Positions 26,034 through 34,354 are shown, counted from the first letter of the stretch. The stretch: 64,000 nt of DNA from Nocardia suismassiliense (GCF_900269665.1 NZ_LT985361.1:4026694-4090693); one strand, 5' to 3'. The notes: generated by a model not told the origin, from the letters alone. Numbers and translations: made by a program.

Positions 26034-26705
26034 ATGCGCGTGTTGGTGGTGGACGACGAGGACGCGGTCCGGGAGGCGCTGGTGCGCGCGATGGACAGCG
26101 AGGGTTATGAAACCCGCGCCGCGGGGGACGGTGCGGCCGCGCTCGCCGAGATCCAGCGGTGGCAGCCGGAGGTGGTGCTGCTGGATGTGCTGATGCCGTT
26201 CATGGACGGGCTGACCGCGTGCAGGCAGCTGCGGGCGCGGGGGGATCGCACGCCGATCTTGATGCTCACCGCCCGCGATGCGGTCGCCGATCGGGTGGAC
26301 GGGCTCGACGCCGGCGCGGACGACTACCTGGTCAAGCCCTTCGATTTGGAGGAACTGCTGGCCAGGGTCCGTGCGTTGGTTCGGCGCACCTACCCCGACG
26401 ACGGTGCCGTGCTCTCCTGCGCGGATTTGGTCATGGACACGACCGCGCACGAGGTTCGACGGGGTGCCCGGCTCGTGGAACTCAGTCGCACTGAGTTCGC
26501 GCTGCTGGAGGTGCTGTTGCGCAACGAAGGGCAGGCGCTGCCGCGGGAGACGCTGATCGAACGGGTCTGGGGGACCGGGGTGGGCTCGACGTCGAACTCG
26601 CTCGAGGTTTACATACGGTATCTGCGGCGCAAGCTGGAAGCCGACAACGAACCCCGGCTGATCCACACTCTGCGCGGGATCGGCTACCGGCTGGCTCCGC
26701 CGTGA
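26034..26705 (+). CDS. OmpR-family response regulator (MprA/TcrA-like)
   Basis: This 223-residue protein has a receiver domain with acidic pair DDE (7-9), phospho-acceptor Asp51 in LLDVLMP, Thr in LMLTAR and Lys in VKPF. A winged-helix effector domain ends in RRKLEADNEPRLIHTLRGIG. It should bind direct-repeat DNA when phosphorylated by the kinase encoded next, with which it overlaps by four bases. It diverges from the glycosidase-like lipoprotein across only 90 bases, so that gene is a plausible target. Confidence 0.94.
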   Translation: MRVLVVDDEDAVREALVRAMDSEGYETRAAGDGAAALAEIQRWQPEVVLLDVLMPFMDGLTACRQLRARGDRTPILMLTARDAVADRVDGLDAGADDYLVKPFDLEELLARVRALVRRTYPDDGAVLSCADLVMDTTAHEVRRGARLVELSRTEFALLEVLLRNEGQALPRETLIERVWGTGVGSTSNSLEVYIRYLRRKLEADNEPRLIHTLRGIGYRLAPP

Positions 26706-28072
26706 GGCTGCCGGGTTCGCTGCGCGCCCGTGTCGCGCTGTTCTGCGTGGTTGCGATCGCGGTCGCGCTGGCGGGGATGGGGGTGGCGGCTTATGTCGTG
26801 GTCGCGCATGAACTCGACCGTTCGCTCGATCTCGGGCTGCGCCGGGAAGCCACCCGCATCAGCCGCACGGTGGCCACCGACCCAGAGGTGGCCACGGCGT
26901 CCGGGCCGTGCCGGTATCTGACCGCGCCGAGCTGCGTACAGGTGGTGGGCGCGGACGGGCGGATCGTGTCCGAGCACGACCCGAACCAGCCGCTGCCGGT
27001 CGATGCGGCTACCGCGGCGGTAGCGGCAGGCACGCGACCGGCGTACTTCAGTGATATCCGGCTCGACGGGTATCCGCTCCGGATGTACACCGCGCCACTG
27101 CGTTCCGGTAGTGCGGTGCAGATCGCGCAGCGCGCTGATCCCGTGGATACGAGCCTGCGCCGGGTCGCTTATGCCCTGCTGGCCGCGGCGGCGGTCGGGA
27201 CGTTGCTCGCCATCGGGGTGGGGTTCGTTGTCGCTCGCCGGGCCGTCGCGCCGGTCACTACGCTGACCAGGGCCGCCGAGCGCATCGCGAGGACCAGGGA
27301 CCCGCGCCAGCACATCACCATCGCCGGGCCCGACGAATTGCGCAGCCTGGCAAGCAGTTTCAACACGATGCTCGACGAGCTCGATCAAGCGCTGAGTGCT
27401 GAGCGGAATTCCCGTGCGGCGCAACACCGTTTGATCGCAGACGCTTCGCACGAACTGCGCACACCGCTGACGGCGCTGCGCACCAACATAGATCTGCTGC
27501 GCCGGGCCGCCCGCCTCAGCGGCGAGCAGCTCGACGAAACAGTGTCTGCCTTGCGTATTCAGTCCGAGGAACTCTCCGGTCTGGTCACCGATCTCATCGA
27601 CCTCGCGCGTGCGGACGACCCGGCCGCCGCGCCGGAATCCTTCGAGGATCTACGGCTCGACCTGTTGGTGGTGGACTGTGTCCGGACCGCTGAACGGCAC
27701 TGGCCGACAGTGACATTCGAGTCCGAGCTGGAGCCGGTCACCGTCAGCGGTGCGCATGCTCGGCTCGTCCGCGCCGTCACCAACCTGCTCGACAATGCCG
27801 CCAAATTCAGTCCACCCCAGGGTGTTGTCCGCATTGTGTTGCGGCACAACGCATTGACTGTCCGCGACCATGGGCCGGGCATACCGCCGGAGGATCTCCC
27901 GCGGATCTTCGATCGCTTCTACCGCTCCACGACTGCGCGGGCGAAGCCCGGATACGGTCTCGGCCTGGCCATTGTCCAACAGGTAGCGGCTCTGCACGGC
28001 GCCGATGTCGCCGCCGAATCCGCTCCGGGCGGTGGCGCGCTCTTCCGGCTCACCTTTCCGTCGGCGGACTGA
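26702..28072 (+). CDS. Membrane sensor histidine kinase (MprB-like)
   Basis: This 456-residue protein has two membrane helices (about 11-33 and 154-176) around a 120-residue external sensor domain. These are followed by HAMP, a dimerisation helix with H-box DASHELRTPLTALRTN, N-box NLLDNAAKFSPP, and ATP-lid motifs DHGPGIPPEDLPRIFDRFYR and GYGLGLAIV. It is the partner of the overlapping response regulator. The signal is unknown; the external loop has two Cys about ten residues apart (PCRYLTAPSC) that may form a disulphide. Confidence 0.94.
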   Translation: MRLPGSLRARVALFCVVAIAVALAGMGVAAYVVVAHELDRSLDLGLRREATRISRTVATDPEVATASGPCRYLTAPSCVQVVGADGRIVSEHDPNQPLPVDAATAAVAAGTRPAYFSDIRLDGYPLRMYTAPLRSGSAVQIAQRADPVDTSLRRVAYALLAAAAVGTLLAIGVGFVVARRAVAPVTTLTRAAERIARTRDPRQHITIAGPDELRSLASSFNTMLDELDQALSAERNSRAAQHRLIADASHELRTPLTALRTNIDLLRRAARLSGEQLDETVSALRIQSEELSGLVTDLIDLARADDPAAAPESFEDLRLDLLVVDCVRTAERHWPTVTFESELEPVTVSGAHARLVRAVTNLLDNAAKFSPPQGVVRIVLRHNALTVRDHGPGIPPEDLPRIFDRFYRSTTARAKPGYGLGLAIVQQVAALHGADVAAESAPGGGALFRLTFPSAD

Positions 28073-28224
28073 GCCACCGGAGGATTTCCGCTTCTTCGAA
28101 GATCCCCAGATTTGCCGCTGGCGTGCTGGGCTCGGAAGGAGAAATATAGGCGTGCAACCGCCAGCGGGAGCGGCGATTCGAAGCCGGGCCGCGTCCGCTG
28201 TTCGCCACGAGATGGGAGCGGACT

Positions 28225-29097
28225 GTGCACGAGGTCACCGATACCCCTGAGGCGCCGCCCGGTGCGGCCGCGGATGAGCTCGCGGAGCGCTACACCTGGG
28301 AGATCGTCCATGACGGGGTGACCGTTGATTCGGGGGAAAGCCGACTAGGCGAACCACATCCGCTGACCGGTAGCACTGCGGGGCAGTACTACGAGGTCGC
28401 GTGCGGACTGTTCGAGCAGGCCTGCGACACGGTGGTAGAGGAACATCGGTACGAGGTGATGATGGCGCGCGTCGACGGGAACCCGGAACCGCGCCCGGTC
28501 ACCGTGGTCACGGTGCTGCTGCGTTATGCCGACGGCAGCGTCGCGATATCCATGACGGCCCATCCGCGGCATCGGCCGATCACCGACAAGGACATGACGG
28601 AGTATCGCGAATACCTGGAGTGGGCCGAAGAAGACCACCGCCGCTTTCTCCAGCGCAAGGCACTCACCGACGAAACCTTCGACCTGCCATGGGAATCCAC
28701 CGAGGAGGAATGGGTTCCGGACGAAACGATCGATCAGACCGACCCGCGGTTGACCCGGATCGCCGAACTGGAAGGCGAAGCCGCCGACATTCGCGCCGAG
28801 GTCTTCGATCCCGATCATTGCCGCGAACTTCGATTCCGTGCCGAGGAGAAGCTGCGTGCGGCGCACGCCGCCGCGGTGGAGGCGGAGGCCGGCGGGGACG
28901 ACGCGGCACTGGCCGCGGCCGAGCGGGAAGTTCTTCGCCGCACCGAACGTCTTGCCCGGTGGACGACCCTGCTTGCCGAAACCACTGCCGCGTACCTGCA
29001 GGCCGCGGCGCTCGACGCGGAGGCCGCCCAGGTGCGGCGCGCGATCCAAGCCGACAACCAAGAGGCCGAAGCCGGATCGGTGAGCGAAGGCGAGTAA
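28225..29097 (+). CDS. Orphan protein with C-terminal coiled coil
   Basis: This 290-residue acidic protein starts at GTG with a GGGAG site. Residues 20-130 form a mixed alpha/beta region (YTWEIVHDGVTVDSGE, TVVTVLLRYADGSVAISM). A Trp/Glu-rich linker follows (LPWESTEEEWVPDETID), then about 120 residues of Ala/Glu/Arg heptad-like coiled coil. There is no signal peptide or membrane helix. I recognise no family. It is monocistronic with its own terminator and lies 152 bases after the histidine kinase, so it might belong to that unit. Codon use is like the neighbours. Confidence 0.7.
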   Translation: MHEVTDTPEAPPGAAADELAERYTWEIVHDGVTVDSGESRLGEPHPLTGSTAGQYYEVACGLFEQACDTVVEEHRYEVMMARVDGNPEPRPVTVVTVLLRYADGSVAISMTAHPRHRPITDKDMTEYREYLEWAEEDHRRFLQRKALTDETFDLPWESTEEEWVPDETIDQTDPRLTRIAELEGEAADIRAEVFDPDHCRELRFRAEEKLRAAHAAAVEAEAGGDDAALAAAEREVLRRTERLARWTTLLAETTAAYLQAAALDAEAAQVRRAIQADNQEAEAGSVSEGE

Positions 29098-29115
29098 CCG
29101 GGCGTGACGCTGTTT

Positions 29116-29147
29116 CCGGTGCCTGCCGAGCGATCGGCAGGCACCGG
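29116..29147. terminator. Bidirectional intrinsic terminator
   Basis: A perfect 14-bp stem (CCGGTGCCTGCCGA at 29116-29129 with its complement at 29134-29147) and a GCGA tetraloop lie between the convergent orphan gene and the RNHCP pair. Confidence 0.88.
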
Positions 29148-29153
29148 GGTCGT

Positions 29154-29564
29154 TTACAGCGCGAGTAGCGCTCGGTGGCCGATGCGGGGATCGGCCAACG
29201 GGCGCAATGCGATTCGCATCAGGGCGAGGGCGTTGTCGTCGCCTGCGATGCGGTTCGCTTTCAGGGCCCCGCAGGCGAGACACTGGTGCACCAGCTGCCA
29301 TTCGCCGTTGTCGCGGGCGGACATGCTCACCGCTTCCATCCGGCCCCGGCACTGCTCGGCCCGGTCGCCGGGGACGCGTCGGTCCACGTGGCGGCTGGAC
29401 AGGCAGTGCGGGCAGTGGTTGCGGTGGGCGGTGCCCGGCGCGGTGACCGGTACGTCCATGCGGCAGCCGACGCAGCGGAACGCGTCGCCGGATTCGCCTG
29501 CGCGACCGTGCAATACGTCCTTGGTGCGTTGTGGGCGGCGGACCGCCGGTTTCCGTCGTGGCAT
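29154..29564 (-). CDS. RNHCP zinc-finger domain protein (second of tandem pair)
   Basis: The ATG at 29564 has a GGGAGG site; 136 residues. It has two Cys pairs, FRCVGCRMDV and HRNHCPHCLSSRH (the RNHCP signature), then a third, HQCLACGALKANRIAGDDN, ending in LMRIALRPLADP. RNHCP proteins are small predicted zinc-binding proteins of unknown role. The basic N-terminus (RRKPAVRRPQRTK) suggests nucleic-acid or ribosome contact. It lies 11 bases after a paralogue of the same layout, so this is a tandem duplication. Confidence 0.85.
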   Translation of the reverse strand: MPRRKPAVRRPQRTKDVLHGRAGESGDAFRCVGCRMDVPVTAPGTAHRNHCPHCLSSRHVDRRVPGDRAEQCRGRMEAVSMSARDNGEWQLVHQCLACGALKANRIAGDDNALALMRIALRPLADPRIGHRALLAL

Positions 29565-29575
29565 GTCGCACCTCC

Positions 29576-29950
29576 CTACAGGTCGCCGAAGACTTCGAGT
29601 GGGAACGGAGGTTCGGCGAGCGGGCGGACCGCCATGCGCATCAGGATGAGCTGGTTGTCGTCGCCGCACACGGGGTGCAGCGCCAGCTCGTGACAGCGGG
29701 TGCAGCGATGGACCACGGCCCATTCGCCGGTACGCAGCACGGCGATCGACAGCGGCGCCATTCTGGCGCGGCAGTCGGAGGTGCCACCCTCGACGTGGTC
29801 ATGGGTGTGCCGTGAGTTGAGGCAGCTCGGGCAGTGGTTGCGCCAGCTGTTGTCCGGCGCGAGTGTGGCCACGACGAGGCCACAGCGCACGCAGGTGAAG
29901 GTGTCGGTACGCAGCGATGCGCTGGGACCGTGAGAGGTGTTGTCTGACAC
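29576..29950 (-). CDS. RNHCP zinc-finger domain protein (first of tandem pair)
   Basis: This 124-residue protein has FTCVRCGLVVA, WRNHCPSCLNSRH and HRCTRCHELALHPVCGDDN, with the same C-terminal LMRMAVRPLAEP as its neighbour. Six Cys of three CxxC pairs plus His residues would bind one or two zinc ions. The GTG start has an AAAGGAG site. It is shorter and less basic at its N-terminus than the downstream copy, so the copies may differ in partner. Zinc-limitation control by Zur is plausible, but I saw no clear Zur box upstream. Confidence 0.85.
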   Translation of the reverse strand: MSDNTSHGPSASLRTDTFTCVRCGLVVATLAPDNSWRNHCPSCLNSRHTHDHVEGGTSDCRARMAPLSIAVLRTGEWAVVHRCTRCHELALHPVCGDDNQLILMRMAVRPLAEPPFPLEVFGDL

Positions 29951-30298
29951 CCGGATTACTCCTTTGCTGAGGGCTTGATGCAGTTACAGCAGGAGCAGGC
30001 CGAGCGCGCCTCGGAAGTATTTAGCGGCGGTTGGCTGTGCGGGCGTGGGCGGAACCGGTGCGGCTCGGCGCCACGCGATGAGGCGCGCTCGGCGCGGTCC
30101 GGGTCATAGGCACTCTTTCTTCCGTGGGCCGTCAGCCCGGGCAAACCGATCTCTCGGGCGCTCTACCAGCGCGGCGGCAACCGTAGCAACGGGTCGGTCG
30201 CCGTCGCCACTGATTTTGCGGGCGGCCTCGCTGTCCGGTCGGCGATGGTGATTTCGGCCGACCGCTCGGCGACCGTGCGCGGCAATGACCGGGCCGGC
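29951..30298. other. Intergenic region without a convincing gene
   Basis: These 348 bases separate the MFS gene (ends 30299) from the RNHCP pair, both leftward. The minus strand has a 28-codon basic ORF (30021-30107) after an AAAGAG site. It also has a 62-codon frame (29956-30144) ending in a Cys-rich CSCCNC stretch. Neither is supported by codon pattern or recognised homology. The RNHCP promoter must lie here. Confidence 0.4.
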
Positions 30299-31546
30299 CT
30301 ATATGGAGGTTGCCTGCGGATCAGCGCGGTAGTTCCGGACGACGAGCGTCAGGCTGCCTGCTGCCGCGAGCGCCGCCACGGCGAACATCGAGGGGTAGGT
30401 GAAGCCCACCTGCTCGTGGACGAACGACAGCAGGGCGGGCACGCCGAAGCCCAGATAGCTCACCGAGTAGAAGACTGCGGTCAACCCGGCCAGATCGGCT
30501 GGGGTGGCGATGCGTTCGATCTCCTGGAGCCCAGCGACCAGGCCGATGCCGTATCCCGCGCCGAGTACGACGGCCGTTGCCAGGGTCGCCCACAGTGTCA
30601 GTGCGCCGGAAGCCCAAGCCGCCGTGATCATTCCGCAGGTGACGAAGGCCAGCGAGACGACCGCTGCGCGTGCGGTGCCGGGTTTGTCGATCCGCCGGGC
30701 CACGGACTGGATCGCGAAACCGCAACTGAGCGTGACGACTCCGACGAGTGCCGAGAACGCGATCGGTGCGCCGTGGATATGCGGCGCCATCAAGGTGGGC
30801 ATGACCGCGTACGCGGTGCCGGCGGAGGTGAACAACCACAGCGCGACCGGCAGTGCCACACAGCGGAATCGGCGGTGTCCGGCTGCGGGTACCTTCAGGT
30901 CATCGCGTAAGCGGCCCGGGTTCTCTTGGGGGACTACCGTTTCCGCGGCCCGCGCCACCCACAGTGTGGCGACCAGGCACAGCGCGACGTTGATCAGATA
31001 GGCGAGGGTGTTGGGCCACGGTGCCCACTGTGCGAGCACTCCAGCGAATCCCGCGCCGACCGCGAAGCCGCCGGTGAGGCTCATGGCCGAGCGACGCGCG
31101 CCGGTGCCGCCGGGCAGCGCGGGACCGAACGGTGGTTGCGCGAGTTCCTTCAACCAGCTGCTGCCGACCGCCATGGCCAGTCCGAGCGCAATCCCGCACA
31201 GCACCCGACCGGCGGAAAGCGCAGGCACAGAAGCGGATCCGAAGGCGAGCAGCAGCGAGCCCGCCGCACTGATCAGCGGGGCCGGACGCAGCAACGCGCG
31301 GCGGCCGTACCGGTCGGACAGCGGCCCGCCGATCAACAATGCGGGCACGATGCCGAGGACGTAGTAGAACAGCAGCAGATCCACTGTGGTGACGGGCAGG
31401 CCGTGGTTTTTGTACATCACCAGGAGCGGGGTGAATTCGTTGCCGCCCCAGGCAATGGCGAACATCGCGGCGGCGACACCCCACCACGCCTTCGTCGCGG
31501 GCTTGGTGGGGGTGGGCCGGAGGGCGGTGGTCAGCGTCGTCATCAC
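30299..31546 (-). CDS. Major facilitator superfamily transporter
   Basis: This 415-residue protein has 12 predicted membrane helices and the MFS motif GGPLSDRYGRRALLR between helices 2 and 3. It probably exports a drug or moves a small metabolite by proton coupling. It overlaps the GntR-family gene by four bases and is co-transcribed with it, so the GntR effector is probably related to its substrate. Substrate class cannot be read from sequence. Confidence 0.88.
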   Translation of the reverse strand: MMTTLTTALRPTPTKPATKAWWGVAAAMFAIAWGGNEFTPLLVMYKNHGLPVTTVDLLLFYYVLGIVPALLIGGPLSDRYGRRALLRPAPLISAAGSLLLAFGSASVPALSAGRVLCGIALGLAMAVGSSWLKELAQPPFGPALPGGTGARRSAMSLTGGFAVGAGFAGVLAQWAPWPNTLAYLINVALCLVATLWVARAAETVVPQENPGRLRDDLKVPAAGHRRFRCVALPVALWLFTSAGTAYAVMPTLMAPHIHGAPIAFSALVGVVTLSCGFAIQSVARRIDKPGTARAAVVSLAFVTCGMITAAWASGALTLWATLATAVVLGAGYGIGLVAGLQEIERIATPADLAGLTAVFYSVSYLGFGVPALLSFVHEQVGFTYPSMFAVAALAAAGSLTLVVRNYRADPQATSI

Positions 31547-32184
31547 AGCCCCCGTAGCTCTAGCTGGTGCACGCCGGAGAGGTGCTCGGCCAGTGCGGTG
31601 GCAAAGCGGTCCACCTCTCCGGCTTCGATCAGATCAGCCAGGTGTGCGTGCTGCTCGATGATGCGGTCGATGTCGATCGGGCCGCGGCGTTGCGCGACGC
31701 TGTTCATTCGGCGCTGCCGTTCGCGCAAGGAGTCGTAGAAGCTCGCCAGTAGCGGGTTGCCCGCCGCTATCACGTATGAGCGATGGAAGTCGGTGTCCAC
31801 CAGGGCGAACTGGTCGAGGTCGCCTGCCGCGGCGAGCTCGCGCTGCCGGTCGAGCGACGAACGGAACAGTGACGTCAGGGCCGTTCGGTCGGTGCCGGCC
31901 AGCGCACGCACCGCGGCGGCTTCGACGACATAGCGGGCGTAGGCGACGTGCTCGGCCTCGTCGGGCGGGATCGGCACCACCAGCGCGCCGCGCTTGGGGT
32001 AGAGCTTCATCCAGCCTTCGGTTTCCAGTCGCAGAAAGGCCTCGCGCACGGGGGTCCGCGACGTGCCGAGCTCGGCGGCTATCTCGCCTTCGCTGATGAG
32101 TTCGCCGCCGGACAAACCGCCGGTCAGGATGCGTTCCTTGACCTCGCGGTAGGCATGCTCAGCTGATGAATACGTCTTAGACAC
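31543..32184 (-). CDS. GntR-family regulator, FCD (FadR) subgroup
   Basis: This 213-residue protein has an N-terminal winged helix (YREVKERILTGGLSGGELIS, AAELGTSRTPVREAFLRLETEG) and an all-helical FCD effector domain. Metal ligands appear in DTDFHRSYV and EQHAHLADLI, plus a C-terminal His in LAEHLSGVHQLEL. Such regulators bind a carboxylate effector and usually repress. The GTG start sits inside a near-perfect palindrome and eight bases after a TAAGAT -10 element, which suggests a leaderless, self-repressed transcript that also carries the MFS gene. Confidence 0.9.
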   Translation of the reverse strand: MSKTYSSAEHAYREVKERILTGGLSGGELISEGEIAAELGTSRTPVREAFLRLETEGWMKLYPKRGALVVPIPPDEAEHVAYARYVVEAAAVRALAGTDRTALTSLFRSSLDRQRELAAAGDLDQFALVDTDFHRSYVIAAGNPLLASFYDSLRERQRRMNSVAQRRGPIDIDRIIEQHAHLADLIEAGEVDRFATALAEHLSGVHQLELRGL

Positions 32185-32198
32185 AAGTTGTATCTTAG
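32176..32198 (-). promoter_or_regulatory. Palindromic operator over the GntR-family start codon
   Basis: A 23-bp dyad centred on 32187 matches at 9 of 11 positions; its core on the plus strand is AGACACAAGTTGTATCT. It covers the -10 element (TAAGAT on the minus strand) and the GTG start. FadR-type GntR proteins bind short palindromes of this kind, so auto-repression is likely. Confidence 0.65.
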
Positions 32199-32315
32199 GC
32201 AGGAACTATCGCGAACCGACTGTGAGGTTTGTTACCGCTGGAGTGGGGTGCACCTGGCCGGACGCTTTGCGGGTTGCGCGTGGGACCTCCTACTGAGGAC
32301 ATACGCGAGGCGGAG

Positions 32316-32385
32316 GGTGGGCGCTGGGCGGAGTGGTGAGCGCGGCGCCCGGGTGAGCGGGGCCGGGAGGTGAGCGCAGGGTCGA
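32316..32385 (+). repeat. Short 17-bp-period tandem repeat
   Basis: GGTGAGCG occurs at 32335, 32352 and 32369, exactly 17 bases apart, with the related GGTGGGCG at 32316. The units are GGTGAGCGCGGCGCCCG, GGTGAGCGGGGCCGGGA and GGTGAGCGCAGGGTCGA. It lies in the 450-base spacer between the GntR and ald genes. It may be a protein-binding array or a degenerate repeat. Confidence 0.5.
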
Positions 32386-32506
32386 CGGGGATGTGCGGGC
32401 GAGCCTTCAAACAGCTGCGCTCGGCCTGCTGGTCGAACATCTTGCGGGCGAGGCCCGCCAAGGCCGATCTGTTCTGAGGATTCAACCGCATAGCGGCTAA
32501 TCTAGA

Positions 32507-32634
32507 GAATTATCTTCATATATCTAGACCTGATCGTGCATGATCTTCATAATTTGACCTGTAACGGTCCATATTATGCGGATCGACTATCGACATCCAC
32601 TGACATTGACATCCATCGACATTCAGGAGCGCAG
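32507..32634 (+). promoter_or_regulatory. AT-rich ald control region with Lrp-type elements
   Basis: This stretch is far richer in A/T than its surroundings. GAATTATCTTC begins at 32507 and is followed by ATATATCT. A second related word, GATCTTCATAATT, lies at 32542. Further on are repeated GACAT words (32591-32624). The first element recurs upstream of the lrp gene at 34355. It is the likely binding site of the AldR-like regulator. A CAGGAG site precedes the ald GTG. Confidence 0.6.
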
Positions 32635-33741
32635 GTGAAGATCGGGGTCCCCCGCGAGGTCAAGAACCACGAGTATCGGGTTGCGATTACCCCGGCCGGT
32701 GTGCACGAGCTCGTTTCCCGCGGGCACGAGGTGTACATCGAGACCGGTGCCGGTCGCGGGTCGGCGTTCGAGGACGAGGCATACACCGTCGCAGGTGCAC
32801 GGGTGCTGAACTCCGCCGACGAGGTCTGGGGCACCGCCGAACTGGTGCTCAAGGTGAAAGAGCCGGTGGCCGAGGAGTATTCACGCATGCGGGAAGGTCA
32901 GGTGCTGTTCACGTACCTGCATCTCGCGGCCTCCAAGGAATGCACCGATGCGCTGCTGAGCTCGGGCATCACCTCGATCGCCTACGAAACGGTCACCGGC
33001 AGGGACGGATCGCTGCCGCTGCTCGCCCCGATGAGCGAGGTCGCGGGCCGGCTGGCCCCGCAGGCGGGCGCCTACCACCTGATGCGCAACGGCGGCGGCC
33101 GCGGCGTGCTGATGGGCGGCGTGCCCGGCACCCCGCCCGCCAGTGTGGTCGTGATCGGCGCGGGTGTCGCGGGCGGCAACTCGATCGCCATCGCGCACGG
33201 CATGCGCGCCGAGGTGACCGTGCTCGACCTGAACATCGCCCGGCTGCGCGAGATCGACGCGCAGTACAAGGGGCAGGTGCGGACCATCATGTCCAACCGG
33301 CTCGAGGTCGAAAAGGCGGTGCGCGAAGCCGATCTGGTGATCGGCGCGGTGCTGGTGCCCGGCGCGAAGGCGCCGACGCTGGTGTCCAATGATCTGGTCG
33401 CGCAGATGAAGCCGGGCTCGGTGCTCGTCGACATCGCCATCGACCAGGGCGGCTGCTTCGCGGATTCGCGACCGACCACGCATGCGGACCCGACCTACCG
33501 GGTGCACGAGTCGGTGTTCTACTGCGTCGCCAACATGCCCGGCGCGGTGCCTTACACCTCGACCGTCGCACTCACCAATGCCACTCTGCCGTACGTTGTT
33601 TCGCTGGCCGAGCACGGCTGGCGCGAGGCGGTGGCGGCGGATCAGGGCCTGGCGAGCGGTCTCAGTACGCATGGTGGTGTGCTGCTGTCCGCTTCCGTCG
33701 CGGCCGCGCACGGTTACGCGGCCGAAAGCCTGGTTGCGTAA
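32635..33741 (+). CDS. ald: Alanine dehydrogenase
   Basis: The GTG at 32635 with CAGGAG upstream gives 368 residues beginning MKIGVPREVKNHEYRVAITP, the standard Ald N-terminus. The substrate Lys/His region includes FTYLHLAA, the NAD loop is VVVIGAGVAGGNSIAIA, and the C-terminal signature MPGAVPYTSTVALTNATLP is present. It interconverts L-alanine and pyruvate plus ammonia with NAD. A longer frame to 32536 runs through the AT-rich control region and is not used. Expression is probably set by the convergent Lrp/AsnC gene. Confidence 0.96.
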   Translation: MKIGVPREVKNHEYRVAITPAGVHELVSRGHEVYIETGAGRGSAFEDEAYTVAGARVLNSADEVWGTAELVLKVKEPVAEEYSRMREGQVLFTYLHLAASKECTDALLSSGITSIAYETVTGRDGSLPLLAPMSEVAGRLAPQAGAYHLMRNGGGRGVLMGGVPGTPPASVVVIGAGVAGGNSIAIAHGMRAEVTVLDLNIARLREIDAQYKGQVRTIMSNRLEVEKAVREADLVIGAVLVPGAKAPTLVSNDLVAQMKPGSVLVDIAIDQGGCFADSRPTTHADPTYRVHESVFYCVANMPGAVPYTSTVALTNATLPYVVSLAEHGWREAVAADQGLASGLSTHGGVLLSASVAAAHGYAAESLVA

Positions 33742-33752
33742 CACGTTTCGCA

Positions 33753-33782
33753 GGGGCGGCCGACCGGTGGGTCGGCCGCCCT
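33753..33782. terminator. Bidirectional intrinsic terminator
   Basis: A perfect 12-bp stem (GGGCGGCCGACC at 33754-33765 with its complement at 33770-33781) and a GGTG loop, followed by TTGTC, lie between the convergent ald and lrp genes. Confidence 0.85.
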
Positions 33783-33784
33783 TG

Positions 33785-34309
33785 TCATGTCGTGGTGTTC
33801 GTGCGCGGCCGCATGTGCTCGAAGATGAGGATCGTCTCGGTGGACGCGACCGCCGGATGCTCGCTCAGGTTGTTCAGCACGAACCGGCGCAGCTCGTCGG
33901 TGTGCGAGGTGGCGACGTGGATCAGGTAGTCGTCGGCGCCCGCGATGAAGTACACGTTGAGCACCTCCTCGAACTCCGACATCTGCTCGCCGAACTGGGC
34001 CAGGTGCTGGCGGGCGCTGGCTCGCAGCCGCACCGCGATCATGGCTTGCAGGCTGCGGCCGAGCGCGGCTGGATCGATGTCGGCATGGAAGCCGCGAATG
34101 ACGCCGCGCTCGACCAGGGCGCGCACTCGCCCGAGGCAGGTGGACGGGGCGATGCCTGCCGCGGCGGCGAGCGCGTTGTTCGTCATCCGGCCGTCGCGCG
34201 CGAGCTGGTCGAGCAGAATCCGGTCGATATCATCGATCGGAACACCGGCCGGCGGGTGGATCGGCGGTGCGGGTGGAGTCGAGCCGCCGGGTGAATCATT
34301 CTTCCGCAT
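33785..34309 (-). CDS. Lrp/AsnC-family regulator, AldR-like
   Basis: This 174-residue protein has a Pro-rich N-terminal tail, a helix-turn-helix (IDRILLDQLARDGRMTNNAL, AGIAPSTCLGRVRALVERGV) and a RAM effector domain (LNVYFIAGADDYLIHVAT). Lrp-type proteins form octamers that sense amino acids. In Mycobacterium tuberculosis AldR (Rv2779c) sits next to ald and controls it, and here the same pair is convergent. A sequence element shared with the ald control region lies 46 bases upstream of the ATG, supporting control of both genes. Confidence 0.9.
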   Translation of the reverse strand: MRKNDSPGGSTPPAPPIHPPAGVPIDDIDRILLDQLARDGRMTNNALAAAAGIAPSTCLGRVRALVERGVIRGFHADIDPAALGRSLQAMIAVRLRASARQHLAQFGEQMSEFEEVLNVYFIAGADDYLIHVATSHTDELRRFVLNNLSEHPAVASTETILIFEHMRPRTNTTT

Positions 34310-34354
34310 TCCTCGACGGTACAGAATCTTGTTCGTAAATCCTGCCTTAGTCCT

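Noticed and set aside
29956..30144. 62-codon minus-strand ORF ending in CSCCNC
   Set aside because: The Cys cluster is attractive next to zinc proteins, but there is no ribosome site, the rest is random-looking and it stops within the RNHCP leader.
32195..32491. 98-codon minus-strand ORF upstream of the GntR-family gene
   Set aside because: After the first 30 codons it reads as Ser/Arg/Pro-rich noise, has no ribosome site, runs through the 17-bp repeats and ends in the GntR-family operator.
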